This document shows positions 1 to 12,281 of a stretch of DNA of 64,000 nucleotides, piece after piece (positions within the stretch are counted from its first letter, which is position 1; each line of letters begins with the position of its first letter). The stretch lies in assembly GCA_020543525.1 (NCBI GenBank), contig JAHYIO010000028.1, positions 372,001-436,000 on the forward strand, written 5' to 3'. Below the pieces are notes generated by a model. That model worked only from the letters and a program-made list of their open reading frames with translations, did no database searches and had not been told where the DNA came from. Position numbers and translations under genes: made by a program. The DNA comes from Coriolopsis trogii. Taxonomy: Eukaryota; Basidiomycota; Agaricomycetes; Polyporales; Polyporaceae.

Positions 1-808
1 CTTATATCCACCACGTCCACTCACCAAAGTACCTTCTCTCCCCGCCTTGCCCTGCGTTCGCCAGAAATACGACTCGTCCCCCGCCCCGTCGTCCATTCTT
101 GATGACCCGTTCCTCCCCATTTCCGTGCGAACACCTTCTTCCGATCCTTGCCGGCTTTACGGGATCACCTAGATCACCGTATGCTCATCCTGGCTCATCC
201 TGTCCTTATCCTGGACGCGCGACGAACAGCGTGAGGCAACACCAGGGCGTGCTGCGTTCATTCGGGGGAAACCTCCTCCTTCGGATAGGCTGAATTGGCC
301 TCATTTCGGCGGAAGGATGGGCGGTTGTCGGGTGCGTGCGAGCACATCATCCATGCTCAGCTCTGCACGCACATCCTCATGTGCATATTTGTCACAGCTT
401 CGGTAGCGGCCGGGACAAGACTCCAAGAAAGCATCATCCAGATGGGCCGTTACAAGAGAGAGCGGGGCGAGTGCGCACCAGAGGCAGGGAGAAGACATGG
501 CAGGAGACCTGGAATAGGAGGAGACGGTGGTCCTCGACGCACACGGCGACCGAGGCGGTCTGGTTGTCAATGTGCACTGGGCGGGAGGAGTGGAGTCACG
601 TGACTCCTGCCGCCCTTTTCGGAGAGCCGGAGATGGGAGCCTGCCATGACGCCGACGGAGAGCAACGGAATCGCCGACGCTGATACTCCCCAACGCGTGC
701 CACCCAAGCACAACAAAAAAGTTGACTCGCTGCGCGCTCTCTGTCTCTCTCCACTACTTACCCCGCGTTCTGCCAGCCATCTCCCCCGCCTTTGTTGCGA
801 CCTCCACG
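1..808. other. Upstream region, no gene supported
   Basis: Short open frames exist on both strands, but none shows a recognisable domain or a splice-joined continuation. The last few hundred bases are the likely promoter and 5' leader of the F-box-like gene that begins at 809. The sequence before about 300 could be the tail of a gene outside the window, but nothing in it identifies one. Confidence 0.4.
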
Positions 809-2129
809 ATGCCACAGACCCTGCTCGATCTCAACTACGACGTTCTCACCGCCATCCTGCAGCACATCTCCCCACACGACGCCGCCCAGCTCGCCCTCGC
901 GTCGCGCGCCGCATACCGCATCGCATTCCCCCGTTTCCTGTCCGACATATCTCTCGGTGGCCTCCATCACAAACCGAGCAGCAGTGCGGTGTCCCAACTC
1001 AAAGAATTTTGCAACTTTGTCCTCGCACCCGCGCCCTGCTGGCATGGCCCCCCGACCGCGCGCCTGGATGGCCTCCGGACCCTTGAAGTAATGCGCGACG
1101 CAGTGCGGATAAGGCAGAACGGCGCACGAGTCGTTGACGCGTCAGCGGTATCCCTTCTTTCCTCCGTGCTCGAGCGGGCCCCCAACCTCCAGAGGCTCAC
1201 GCTGTGGGGCTCCGACGCACTCTTCGCCGCCTGCCCCGAGTTCGGCCTCGCCAGCAGTCCTTCCATCCACACCCTCGTCCTCGGTGGCGACATTGCCCCA
1301 CTCTTCGCCCTCGCGCAGGCCTTCCCACACATCCGCACCCTCAAGTTCATCGCCGGCGGCGGGGCATGCGTGCCAGAGTGGGCCTATGCTTCACCCGAGT
1401 CTGACCCAGAGGCACTCGGCCCATGGCGCACGACCCTGGAACGTGTCGATGCCGGGTTCCCTATCGTCCCCCTCGCGTGCCCGGTCCGCCGCGTCGACCT
1501 CCGGAACGCGATCGTTCCAGACTTGGACTCGCTCGTCACCGCGAACACGTTCCTGGCGGCCACGCGGCCGGTCGTCCTCTCTGCCTCGATCGGCGCGTGT
1601 GCGTCTGCGAACGATGTGGGCATGTTGCTGCATTCGGCTGCGGATGTGCGGTTCTTGGACTTGGTCGGCGACCGGTGTGAGAGCCTGCGGGATGGGTACG
1701 ATTGGATGATGGTGAGTTCGCGGCTACATCCTCGGATATGAGTCGAATTATTTAACGTCACGATTACAGTTGAGCGTGGCTGAAGGTCTGGCTCGTGTGC
1801 CTCGCCTTGCTGTGCGGGGAATCAAGCTCTCTGTGACGCCCGCCGTTGTGTCCGCGCTGTCCGAGAAGTCGCAGACGAACGCGCCGGATGTTGGGGCAGA
1901 TCGGCCCATCGACCTGACTATGCTGGCACGGGCTATCGCCGACCACGCACCCTCGCTGGAGTTCGTTGCGATCGACTTGACGGCGGCGAAGGATGCGAGT
2001 CCGGCGGAGAGAAGCTGGTTCCGCGTGGTCGATGGAACACGCGGCTGCAAGCGGAGAATAGAGAAGGTAGACGAGGAAGAGGGTCGGGAGACTCTAGACA
2101 GGATGATGGCTTTCAACAGATATGACTGA
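809..2129 (+). CDS. F-box-like protein, Agaricomycete family
   Basis: Two exons, 809-1711 and 1770-2129, are separated by a 58-bp GTGAGT...CAG intron in phase 0 and give 420 residues. The N-terminus (residues about 4-45, starting LLDLNYDVLTAIL and running through a QLALASRAAYRIAFPRFL stretch) has the pattern of the F-box-like motif common in basidiomycetes. The rest alternates leucine-rich segments, as in the LRR-like C-termini of such proteins. Such proteins usually act as substrate receptors of SCF ubiquitin ligases, but no substrate can be inferred. The ATG at 809 was chosen because the F-box starts right after it; an in-frame upstream extension to 722 looks like leader sequence. The gene at 45784-47357 is a distant paralog, sharing the order F-box, basic helix, then a QLKEFC/RLEKFC segment. 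Confidence 0.75.
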
Positions 2130-2653
2130 GGTGAGCCTGAAGCATGTCCCATGTTGCATTGTGCGTTGGGTCTGACTGGAATGCCAGATCGCTCCTGCGT
2201 TCGAGCTCTATGCCCGTTATAGACTATAGATTCGTATGGCCAAGAACTGACCGTCTAGACTAGATCTTTCGTAGTGGCGAGCTAATGGCCTATGCTCGCC
2301 GTCCCTGATTCGCTCCTTCTCTTAGAATCGTGGAGGCGGTCACATCTATTGTCGATGCGCTGTCTCATCGCGTCCTGCACATCGGCAGGATGTACTTGCC
2401 TCCACTGGCTGATTATCTATGCTCTTGTCTGCTCTTACACTCATGCTTACGTAGCTATCTCTGTCTCACTTGTATCACACATCGGAAGCGTTCGTTGGAT
2501 GTCCTGGGTTTCGCGCGCACTGTAGATGCCGTAGTAATACAATGTATAATGTTTCAGGTCTACACCGTGGAATGATGGATGGATCTTGTGTTTTTGGTTC
2601 TACAACGCCGCCTTGGGAACAGTCCTTGTGCTGAGCAGTTCCTGGCTCGCGCA

Positions 2654-3874
2654 TCAGTAGCTGAAGCCTTTCGCAGGACCGGCCTCGCCCACCGCCTCCG
2701 AGAAGTGACGGGAGAGACCATCGGCCAGCGCGCTGCAGTCGTTGATCACGTTCACCTGCAAATACACCATTCCCGTCAGCGTCTTGCTACGGTCTCGTGC
2801 GAGAGTGCGATAGGTTTATATCGTTACGCACCATGTCGAACCCCTGTTTCGCGCGCTCTGCGGCCTTTGCGCCCGAGGAGCAGTAGAATGCGCTGCACGG
2901 TGGTGGTCAGCAGGCGCACGCTCGTTTTCAGGCTCGCCTCGGATCTATGGACAGAGACACGCACCACTTCTTGCCCTTGGCGTGACAGGAGTCGAGGATG
3001 TGCTGGACGACCTTCTCCACGTCCGGGTGCAGGTCGGGCGAGGGCGGAGGGAGATTGAGGCTGAGCGAGAGGTCGTACGGGCCGATGAACACGCCGTCTG
3101 TCCATCCCCAGTGTCCCTCAGCATCGTTCGTGTTTTCGACCATAGTGCGAACATTGCAGGGCAGATAGAACGTTGAAAGCCAGGTACTCACCGACGCCTT
3201 CGACGGAGAGGATGTCGTCGAGGTTCTCGACGGCGTCGCGCGTCTCGATCTGGACGAGGACGATGACGGCCTCGTTGGCGCGGGTGAGGTAGTCGGCCGC
3301 GGAGATGCCGGGGCCCCAGGCGAGCTGCGTGAACGGGTTCCCGAACCCGCGCTTGCCCTGTGGGGGGAAGCGGGCAGCGGAGACGATCGATGCGGCTTGC
3401 TCGCGAGTCGAAACCTGGGTATCGTACGCGTTCGTCAGTCAGTACTCAACTGTTCTGTGCGCCTTGCAGCTCGTGTGAGAGAACGGGGGAAGGTACGTGT
3501 ACCGAAGCTGAAGTAGGAATGCGAGGGGAGGACGGACGTACCATGGGGACGACGACGCCGCGCGCGCCCGAGTCGAGGACGTACTTGATCTGCCAGGCGG
3601 CGCTGCCGTCTGCACACGCACCGGTGGCGGGGATACGGACGAGGACGCTCGGCGCGTTGGGTCCGAGCCCGGAGACGGCGTGGATGATCTCGCCTGCGCC
3701 TGGGTGGAGGGCGGTCATGCCGTGCTCGCAGTCGACGCAGACCCAAGAGATGTGCGGGGAGGCGGACGCGACGGCGCGGGCGTTGAGAAATCCGGGGAGT
3801 GTGATCCACGAGCCAAACGCGGGCTTGGATGCGCGGAAGGCGTCCTGGAGCGGGTGGACGAGAGAGCTGGCCAT
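2654..3874 (-). CDS. HpcH/HpaI aldolase family protein
   Basis: Five exons (3874-3542, 3414-3192, 3097-2965, 2892-2832, 2755-2654) close into 283 residues. The order of motifs is that of class II pyruvate-type aldolases of the HpcH/HpaI (2-keto-3-deoxy-L-rhamnonate aldolase-like) family. They are a VCVDCEHG block near residue 48, an ARGVVVPMV block near 105, AARFPPQGKRGFG near 125, a VQIETRDAVENLDDI block carrying the metal-ligand Glu, and a DGVFIGPYDLS block. These enzymes reversibly split 2-keto-3-deoxy acids into pyruvate and an aldehyde with a divalent metal. The length matches the family (about 250-290). No signal peptide is seen, so a cytosolic enzyme is expected. It is convergent with the F-box-like gene and divergent from the esterase. 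The substrate is not predictable from sequence. Confidence 0.88.
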
Positions 3875-4946
3875 GGTCGAGGGCTTTGGGACGATGTAGG
3901 ACGTGGAGACGGTCGCGGCGGGAGGCTTTGAGGCCGCGGTGTGGGAGTCGACTGGGTAAGTATAGTATGTCCAGATCGATCAGAATGAAGTTCGTGTAGC
4001 CGTCGAGTCAGGTGGAAGCAGTGGTCTGGAGAAGAGACATGTATAGAACGTCATGAGGCTCTGGTACCAGGAGTCGAAGTGCTGTAACGGCCCGATTGCT
4101 CACCACGCCTCGGTATGAGCAATTTCGCCATCTGAGTCATTTCTCCGTTGCATTCACATGCGTCTCCGTATTCAACGCTGCGATGCCGCCTGCGATTTGC
4201 GTGCGTGTGTAGCCTGGCAGAGGAGGAGGAGGAGGAAGAGGAGAACCGAGAACGGCGCCAATTGTCATGCAACTTCCGTCGATCCTCCGGCCCGGAGATT
4301 GTCGGCCATTGCCGTCTTACCGCCTGGAGTCCTGCAGCTGCTTGTCCGCAACGTCCACGATTCGAACGAAACGCTGGTCCTCCACGTTGTATAGCGTCAT
4401 AAACAGGTGCCGTGTACTCAGTGTATGACCTTGGTACAGATCCAGCAGGAGTCGTCTTCTCAATCACGATTCGAAACATTCGACCGGGATCCGGAGTTGC
4501 AGCTGTTTCGACGCGTCAACCAATCCATCAGAGTGGGTATGCACATGTACACATTTGTACGCCTAGCCTATCATGTGTTGAAACCAGTAGACAAACGGCC
4601 AATGGTGTGTTTCTTTCGCGATATTTGGTGTACATACTACCCCGTATACTGATGCTCCTCGGGACTCGCAGCGTCGCGGTCTGAAAACGACTTGCTCTTG
4701 ACTCTGGCAGCCCTACTTATGACGGTGAGACATTGCGCCGTCTTGGGTACGGCATCTCGTATACAAAGATCCAGAATGCACGTAAGCGCGGCGTGACCCA
4801 AGCGCGCCCAAGCCCCGTCCAAATCGCTGTCGAGCCTTCGAGCTGGCAACAAATTTAAACCCCCAAACATCACGCTTGACAGAAATGGTACGATTCTTCC
4901 TATGTTGATAAAGGGACGTACACCTGATGCATGCCATCCCAGTACG
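3875..4946. other. Divergent intergenic region
   Basis: About 1.07 kb separates the divergent aldolase and esterase starts. It holds the two promoters and no supported gene. Open frames here are short and lack domain signals. A GAG/GGA-rich microsatellite tract lies near 4221-4245. Confidence 0.5.
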
Positions 4947-7355
4947 ATGAGGTCCCAGTATCTCAGGCTCTCTCCGCTCCTTACTCTTTCGCAACTGGTA
5001 TGCTGCATTTTAGCCGATGCCTCGGGCGCAGCTACCCACAGTCCGACCGTCACACTCAGTAACGCCACCGTCATTGGCACGAAAAACGGCTCCCTTGACA
5101 AATTCTTTGGTATCCGCTATGCTGAGCCTCCGTGAGTATCATATACTTCGGTGCCAGACGACTTTGCTGACATCACGTCTTCCAGCGTAGGGAGACTTCG
5201 TTTGAATCTTCCCAGCCCAATAACTGCTTACAATGGCACCGTCAACGCTACCGTCTTTGGGAACCAGTGCATACAGCAGAGTCTGGACATTACGCAAGAC
5301 TTACCGGGAGACCTCCTTAACGATGTTCTCTTGTATGCGTCCGCATCTGCCCCTAACACCGACGTTCCTCAAGACGAAGACTGTGAGTACAGCATTTGGG
5401 AGCGGCGCAGCCTCAGAGGAATCTTATCCATCGTATGTAGGTCTGTTCGTCAATGTGATACGACCTGCGCAAGACGTTCTGGCCGGGAACGCATCGCTGC
5501 CTGTGCTAGTGGTGAGTCTACATATATACTATATGCACTTATCTGCGCAGCAACTCATTGCTCTTTCATCGCCAGTACATTCACGGCGGGGCGTTTGCAC
5601 ATGAATCTAGTACTATGTGAGTTCTCTCCGTTACATACTTGCGGGGCTATGACAAGACCTGACCACGCACCAGGACGGTATATGATGGCAGTCCCATTGT
5701 CCAGAAGTCCATCGACATGGGAGAACCTATCATATATGTGTCCTTCGACTATCGGTGCGTAACATGTACGATACGGGTTTCGGATATTCACCCAAGGTAT
5801 ATTCCTTTACTGATAGCTTAAACGTCTTCGGCTTCCTTGGAGGGCGGGAGATAAAGGAGGCGGGCATTGGTAATCTGGGCCTACATGACCGTGAGTGTTG
5901 CAGCTGCACTCACTTGTGGGGTCATATCACAGCAGCTGACGTGTTATCTAGAACGCGCCGCTCTACGATGGGTCAACAAGTTCATCTCTGCCTTTGGTGG
6001 AGACGCGACAAAGGTCACAATGTGAGTCCCTGCGTTCCCATCTCATTCCGCGCAAGGCAAGGGACAGGATCCCGGATCTGATACGGTTTCAGATGGGGTG
6101 AAAGTGCAGGTTCCATCTCGGTCGCGCTGCATCTGTTCGCCAACGACGGAGACACCGAAGGTTTATTCCGTGCAGCTATCATGAGTTCTGGGAGCTTGCC
6201 CCCTACAGGGGACATAACCACGGGCCAGAGCACATTCGATTTCGTCGTGGAGCAGGCTGGGTGCTCTAATGCACCCGACACACTCGAATGTCTGCGCGGT
6301 GTGCCTGCTGAACGACTAGCGGCTGCGGCGGACAAGACTCCCAACTATTTGGGCTATGCTGTGAGTGACTCTTTCTAGCACAAAGGATTTTCTGAGGAGT
6401 CGCTGATTGCTTGTGTAGGGCGCAGCGACTCCCTTCGAGCCCAGGGCGGACGGCATTTTCGTCACTATGCCCCCACAACTCCTTCCCTTTCATGGTACCA
6501 TTGCGGACGTCCCGTTCATAATAGGTCAGTTCCCCCTACCATTTCTAAGAGAATCACGCGTTGACTACGATATTCCCAGGCGACGTCAAAGACGAAGGGA
6601 CCCTGCTCTCCATCGGCAGTACCAACATCACGTTCGTCAACCTTCCCGAACTATCCCTCCACACACTGACCGAACGCCGGGGCTCTCTAGGACGGACAGG
6701 GAGTTCCTGGCGTACATCAACACTCATTGGTTCCCATCCGCGACTCACCTACACTTAGCTCCCCTCCTCGCACTCTATCCGTCCGATCCCGCCGCTGGCT
6801 CTCCATTCGACACCGGGAGGGCCAACGCGTTCACCCCTCAGTTCAAGCGCATCGCAGCGTTACAGGGCGACTGGTTCTTCCAAGCACCCCGGCGTATGCT
6901 TCTAGATAATTTCTCGCACAGCCGAACTATCTACGACTTCAGTGCGTCCTGGTCAACTCCTCCCCTCAAATGTTCGCTCGCTTATGTTACTTTGCTTGTG
7001 TCGCAGTGGACGCCCGTGAAAGCTTGCCAGGTCTTGGCGTTGTGAGTTGTCATGCCTGTTTGCACCCTTGAGAGCGAAGACCCATAGTTGCTTATCACAG
7101 GCACACGGGAGCGACCTCCTTAACGCGTTCGGTCCGGGGGACATGACCGAGTACTTTGTCCGCTTCGTGCGCAACCTCGACCCGAACCCCAAGACCCGAA
7201 CTGGCAAGTCCACATATTGGCCGCCCTACAACACGTGGACGCGGTCGACGTTGCAGTTCAACAGCGGATCGCCTCCGGTGAATATAACAAAGGACGTGGA
7301 GCGTCTCGCTGGGACCACCGCGCTCAGTGCGCTCAGTCTACGCTTTCCCCTTTGA
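4947..7355 (+). CDS. Secreted type-B carboxylesterase/lipase
   Basis: Thirteen exons (4947-5131, 5186-5382, 5441-5511, 5576-5616, 5674-5754, 5817-5890, 5952-6021, 6093-6360, 6419-6524, 6580-6631, 6691-6941, 7007-7041, 7101-7355) join in frame to 561 residues, the usual length for this family. A hydrophobic N-terminal leader ending near ADASGAA predicts secretion. The family order is complete: GIRYAEPPVGRLR, YIHGGAF oxyanion-hole segment, YRLNVFGFLGG, AGIGNLGLHDQRAALRWV, the nucleophile elbow GESAG with Ser about 244, KDEGT with the acid Glu about 370, and the AHGSD segment with His about 479. It should hydrolyse carboxylic esters or lipids outside the cell. Several N-x-S/T sites fit a glycoprotein. 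The last exon ends shortly after the canonical C-terminal block, so a further small exon cannot be excluded. Confidence 0.9.
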
Positions 7356-8030
7356 GGGTGGTCAGTAGCTTGTTTCGTCTCTCGTAGGGTCTTGGGCTAT
7401 TCGCTAGTCAATCGACACTGTTGGGTATTACACGCAATGAGATCTCTGACATTCTGGCCGCAAGCGTCCCCCGTCTACTGAAGAGCGTGCACAGGGAGTC
7501 TGCTATACTCGAAGCTACGCCGAAGGGCGCCCATCGGTTCATCGCTGATGATACTGCTTGACAATCATGCACCATACGGAGGGACGCCCTGTCTGTCCAA
7601 CAACAAAGTGCGCTGGTGAGCCCCTGATGCCATGCAGTGACATACACGATAAGCAAGAGAGAATGGACAGTAAGATCCAAGAAACCGCCTTCGACATTCG
7701 CAGAAGGTCGGTACGCTTCAGGGGCGCTGCTTTTGAGCTTGATTAGTTTAACGTGCAACACGTCAAGCTTACAGTGTTCACCTCCTCGCCATACAGATAT
7801 ACGAGCAGAACTCTGTCGCTCACAGCCTACGCATCGTGCGCGTGTACTAACGCATTTTTAGCATGACCTCGCCCCCAGCCCAAACCATGGGTTGGAGTAC
7901 ACGCACATGGGCCTGTTCAGCAGCCCTGTCTCGGCACGGACTCGACCTTCCTGGGTTGAACTCCGATTTCACCACCGACCGTCTCTCGTACTTTCCCTCT
8001 CTCAAGACGGGCGTATTAGCTTGAGTGTTG
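7356..8030. other. Unassigned interval after the esterase
   Basis: No complete gene is supported. From about 7862 to 8030 one plus-strand frame reads like genuine protein (a segment with NHGLEYTHMGLFSSPVSART and then a basic or hydrophobic stretch) and is preceded by a pyrimidine-TTTTTAG acceptor-like site at about 7861. I could not connect it to an upstream exon or recognise a family. It may be a gene remnant. Confidence 0.3.
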
Positions 8031-9352
8031 TCAATAGGACGTGAACTTCTGATCTACACAGACAGTGATATACACGGGAACGGTCAAAAAGGGATCAGCT
8101 GGCGAAACAACAGTATGATCAGCGCCACCTGCGAGGCGATGTCTGCAGTCGCCACGCACCTTCCATTCAGGCATATCGCCGGCATCGGAGCCCGAAGTGC
8201 GTCTACATTGGTTCGATGCAGTATTGTAGAACGGCAGCCATGTCACCCCGATTTTGATATACTCTATCGCAAGCCAAACCGAGTTGACGCGGGGTAGCGC
8301 GGTGAAGATCGCGTGTGCTTGTTCCTCCATCTCAGGGCGAGAGTATGGCTCCTGTCTGATCTCGAACATGCTGCATGGCTCGAACCGAACGGACACGTTC
8401 AGGTACATGACACGCAAGTTCGTCAAAGCCGATAAGCTTGCGGCCAGCCGGGGCTAAGTGCGTCAAGCCCACAAGTCAGGTCGCTGCTGTTTTACAATTG
8501 TGGGGCTAACTCACCACTGGAGGCGAGTCTTCAGATCCATTGGGTGGCGGTATACGATGCAGCTCAAGCGACGTCAGCTGAGGGAAAGTGCGGGAGATGT
8601 CGGTCAGCAGTTTCTCTTCGGCGCCATCCACGATGTACTCGATCTGCAAGGTCTCCAGCTCCGGCATCGGAGATCGCGACAGTACATTGAGCATGGCCGG
8701 ATAACGCGTTTCCTGAGGACTTTTGGGGAGAGAAGGAGGAAGCGAACAGTGAGTTCGCAGATGGTGGGTATGGCCAGAAACGCAGCAACGGTTTCCTGCC
8801 GAATCGCATGAATGCATGAATAGCCTTGCCTCTTGGGTGGTCGAGGCAGAGGCAGACTGAGCGAAGATGGGGCATTGAGCGAAGCGCCTCGTGTAGATGT
8901 GGACCAGCTAAGACTCCGCAGAGAAGTCGGTCTTCGGTGTACCGGAGATGGGGTTGTACTTCATCGTCATCGAGGTGCATATACCGTCCCATGGCTGTTG
9001 TGTCTGGACAACCGTCTATAAGACAAAGAGTCCTGATACTCGTCAGCCCTCATTCCGCCTCACACATCAGGACCGAAGAGTCTGCATACTGGATGAACCG
9101 AAACAATGAAATCGGTAGGAATCGATCATGTGTTGGCTGACGTAGCATAACTCGAGAGTGCCGGTAGATGTATGGAAAATATAGCTGTTTCAAAAACACG
9201 CAAGTTGCAGCCAGAGAGAGGGCGTCCCTCGGTGATCTGACTTCATCCAGAATGCGCAGGAGGGAATCGTCGTCCAAGCGCAATAAGCCTGCAGGCCTAA
9301 GATCGTTGAACCCGGTGGTCGCGCAAGTAAAAGTAAAAACAGAGGCTCTCAC
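8031..9352 (-). CDS. F-box/LRR-like protein (exon model approximate)
   Basis: A minus-strand gene starts near 9352 with an F-box-like segment (LLRLDDDSLLRILDEVRSPRDALSLAATC). It continues through several frames joined by short introns: a middle segment below 8992 (HLHEALRSMPHLRSVCLCLDH), a leucine-rich segment around 8500-8720 (ELETLQIEYIVDG, then FPQLTSLELHRI) and a C-terminal segment below 8426 (LTNLRVMYLNVSVRF). These are typical of the basidiomycete F-box family with weak LRRs. A junction from about 9080 to the acceptor near 9012 is plausible. The junctions near 8740-8820 could not be resolved, so the locus may be spliced unusually or be slightly damaged. The 3' limit is taken as the stop at 8031. 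Confidence 0.55.
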
Positions 9353-10156
9353 CAGTGAGTGTTCACTCCTGTTGCTTGCATACCTGGCTTGACCCTGCGA
9401 GCGGGTCTTGTTACACGTTAACGTTCAAGTGGAACGGAGGTTTTCTTAGAAGCGTTGGTGACGTTGGGCACCTGGCACTGGCACCGTACTGCTCCGATAT
9501 CGATCTCACCTTTTTGGTTTTCTTTGCGATCTCTACACGCGTTTCTTGGGTTACTCGACTCACTGATGGCGTCTCCTCACCGTAGCATATACGTAGAGGC
9601 CAGACTGCACGGTCCATGCACAATCAAGACAATGTCCAGGACGTTGTCGACGTCAAGCACCGTACGTACGTTCGACGACTGGACAAAGGCGCTAAATGTC
9701 GCTGACTAAGCAGCCACCATCTCTTAACCCCCTGCAACCAAGTAAGTACCACTCCCCGACTTTCGCTCACATTCGTGCGGCGTATGACCTCAAATATCCT
9801 CAATTCAGATGGTATACGCGTAGACCCTGCACATCCACCGCCGAGATACAATCATAAAGTAATCACACTCCGTTCCCATTGGAAGGTTCGTCCTGGCAGG
9901 AGGTCAGAAAGAATTGCGTGTTATTACTAGATAGAATATAAGAACATGCGACACAAGAGTGAACAGACAGATCGAAGACGGAATCGAATAGCGATGGTCT
10001 CACAGTACGAGTTCTAATCCAATCCCTCATCCCCTCACACCACCCACCCCACCACTTATCGCCACCTCCTAAATTCAACACACACACGCACACGTCCACA
10101 TAAATAGACAATTCGCTCCAATTCGTCAATCGCGTCTCACAACCTCTGCCGCACGC
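9353..10156. other. Intergenic, no gene supported
   Basis: Only short frames without family signal. The interval contains the 5' flank of the F-box/LRR-like gene and the 3' flank of the ammonium transporter gene. Confidence 0.45.
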
Positions 10157-12128
10157 TCACGCGGCGACAGTCTGCTCACGCTTCTCCACGTCACCCTCCT
10201 CGCTGCTCGCATCATGGTGCGCCTTCGACGCCGTGTGCACATGCCTCGGCTCACGGCCACCCGTAGTCGCCGGCAGCGCGCCGTGCGAGTGCGTGTCGTC
10301 GTGGTACTCGTGGTCGTTGCCGCCCGCGAGGTCGATGCCGACATAGTCGTACGCAAACTCGCCCATCTCCGCGTCGTCGATCCCGAGAATCTCCGCCTCC
10401 TCCGTCGCGCGCAGGCGCAGGCCGGGGATGAAGTGCATGATCCACAGGATGACCGTCTATAAACGAGCAGACAAACCCCACGATCAGAACTTGGCGCGGT
10501 GAAGAACGTCTGTAAGCAAGACTTACGGTCATGACGAACGAGTAGCTGAGACCGGCAACCGAGTCTGCGATTTGGTAGCCGAGCTGGATGTAGTGGTGGT
10601 CGAGCCAGCCGCCATCGATAGGGGCAAGGCCTCCATCGAAGCCGGCGACGCTCGCCTGCGCGAACAGGGCGGTCAGGATGTTACCAATGATACCGCCGAC
10701 AGCGTGCGACGCGAAGATCTAAGGTCGAGAGATCAGCACCAGCGCAAGACTCATGGGAGCATGGGTACGAACATCGAGGCAGTCATCGTAGCCGAAGACG
10801 AATTTGAGCTGCGTGGCAAAGTTGCACAGCGTGCCGGCCATGAAGCCGAACAAGACGGCAGCAGCTAGAGACCCGTCACATGTAAGCACAGACGAGACAT
10901 GGAACTGTGAAGGGGCGACACGTACGGGAGCCGACGTAACCGGAGGCTGGCGTAATAGCGACAAGGCCGGCGATGGCACCGGAGCAGAAACCGACCGCGG
11001 ACCACTTGCGCTCAAGACGGTAGTCCCAGAGCATCCACGTCAGGCCACCCACGCTGGCAGCCAAGTTCGTGACGATGCATGCCTGAACGGCACGGAGGTT
11101 GGCAGCCAAAGCGGAGCCGCCGTTGAAGCCAAACCAACCGAACCAGAGGAATACGGTGCCCAATACGACGTAGGTCGTGTTGTGGGGCTTGTAGGCAAGG
11201 CGCTCGGTGCCGTAGCCACGACGCTTGCCAAGATAGATGGAGATGGCGAGCGCGGCGGTACCGGACGAGATGTGGACGGGCGTGCCTCCCGCAAAGTCGA
11301 GACCGCCGAGGACGTAGGACCAGCCGTTGGAGTTCCAGGTCCAGCAAGCGATGGGATCGTAGACGATGGTCGACCATACGAAGACGAAGACCATAATAGG
11401 GCCCAGACGTCCACGCTCGGCGATGGCACCAATAGCGAGCATGGGACTGCGGGATCGACAGATTAGCGGATGGGATCGACGGAAGGCGACGAGTACACGT
11501 ACGTGATGGCAGCGAACATGAGTTGGAAGACACAGAACACAATGGAGGGGATGCGGGCACTGCCAATTGAGGGCGCCTCGAGTACACCCTTGAGACCAAA
11601 GTACTCTGCGCATACAAGGCTTGAGAAATGGGCGTCGCAGACGAATAGGGATGAGCTCACTGAGGTTTCCGATGTATGCGCTGCCAGTTTCACTGAATGC
11701 TAGCGAGAAACTGGAGAGACGATGAATATGGGTCTTGATAGTCTCGTTCGTGCGCAGTGTGACTCACCCCCAGAAAAACCACTGAACGAATACGGTCAGC
11801 TGCTGTGGCAAAGATGTAAACCACACATTACTCACTTGGAAGGAAACGACGGCGAGGGTCATCATGGACGCCCAAATCATGGAGAGAGCGTTTTTCCGTC
11901 TGAGGAGACCGGAGTAGAAGAAACCGACACCAGGAATCATGAGCCAGACAAGGGCGGTTGAGCACAAGACCCAGGCGATATCGCCGGGGTTGTAGACCCA
12001 AGTTGTGCCATCGGGATCGAGCCACTGAAGGGATCCCGCTGGAGGAGAGGTAGAGGCGGAGTCAACTGACGGCGTATAGGGGACGATAGGAGGATGTACG
12101 TACAGTTGTCGTAAGTGATGTTGACCAT
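10157..12128 (-). CDS. Ammonium transporter (Mep/Amt family)
   Basis: Nine exons (12128-12104, 12065-11836, 11781-11768, 11710-11661, 11605-11503, 11446-10926, 10864-10773, 10718-10527, 10456-10157) close into 508 residues. The protein follows the Amt/Mep fold throughout: VWLMIPGVGFFYSGLLRRKNAL, FSLAFSETGS, the GGLDFAGGTPVHISSG signature, FLWFGWFGFNGGSAL, and SPAAVLFGFMAG. The twin pore histidines are present, about H199 in VHISSG and H350 in FASHAVGG, spaced like H168/H318 of E. coli AmtB. About eleven membrane segments are followed by a cytosolic tail rich in His, Asp and Glu. The role is ammonium uptake at the plasma membrane. Whether it is a high-affinity Mep2-type sensor cannot be told. 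Exon 3 is only 14 bp (WFFWG). Four GATA-factor-type sites lie upstream. Confidence 0.95.
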
Positions 12129-12281
12129 GGCTGCTCTCTCTCTACGCTAGAATGCGTGCAGTGCCGGGCTGGTCGTGTGGGAGGGCGTCGGAGCCGGGGC
12201 TGGCGGGGTCGACGACGAACGAGGAGAGCGTTCGGACGAGAAGGAGAGAAGGGGGGCGTCTTGCGGGAAAAGAAGGCGGGC

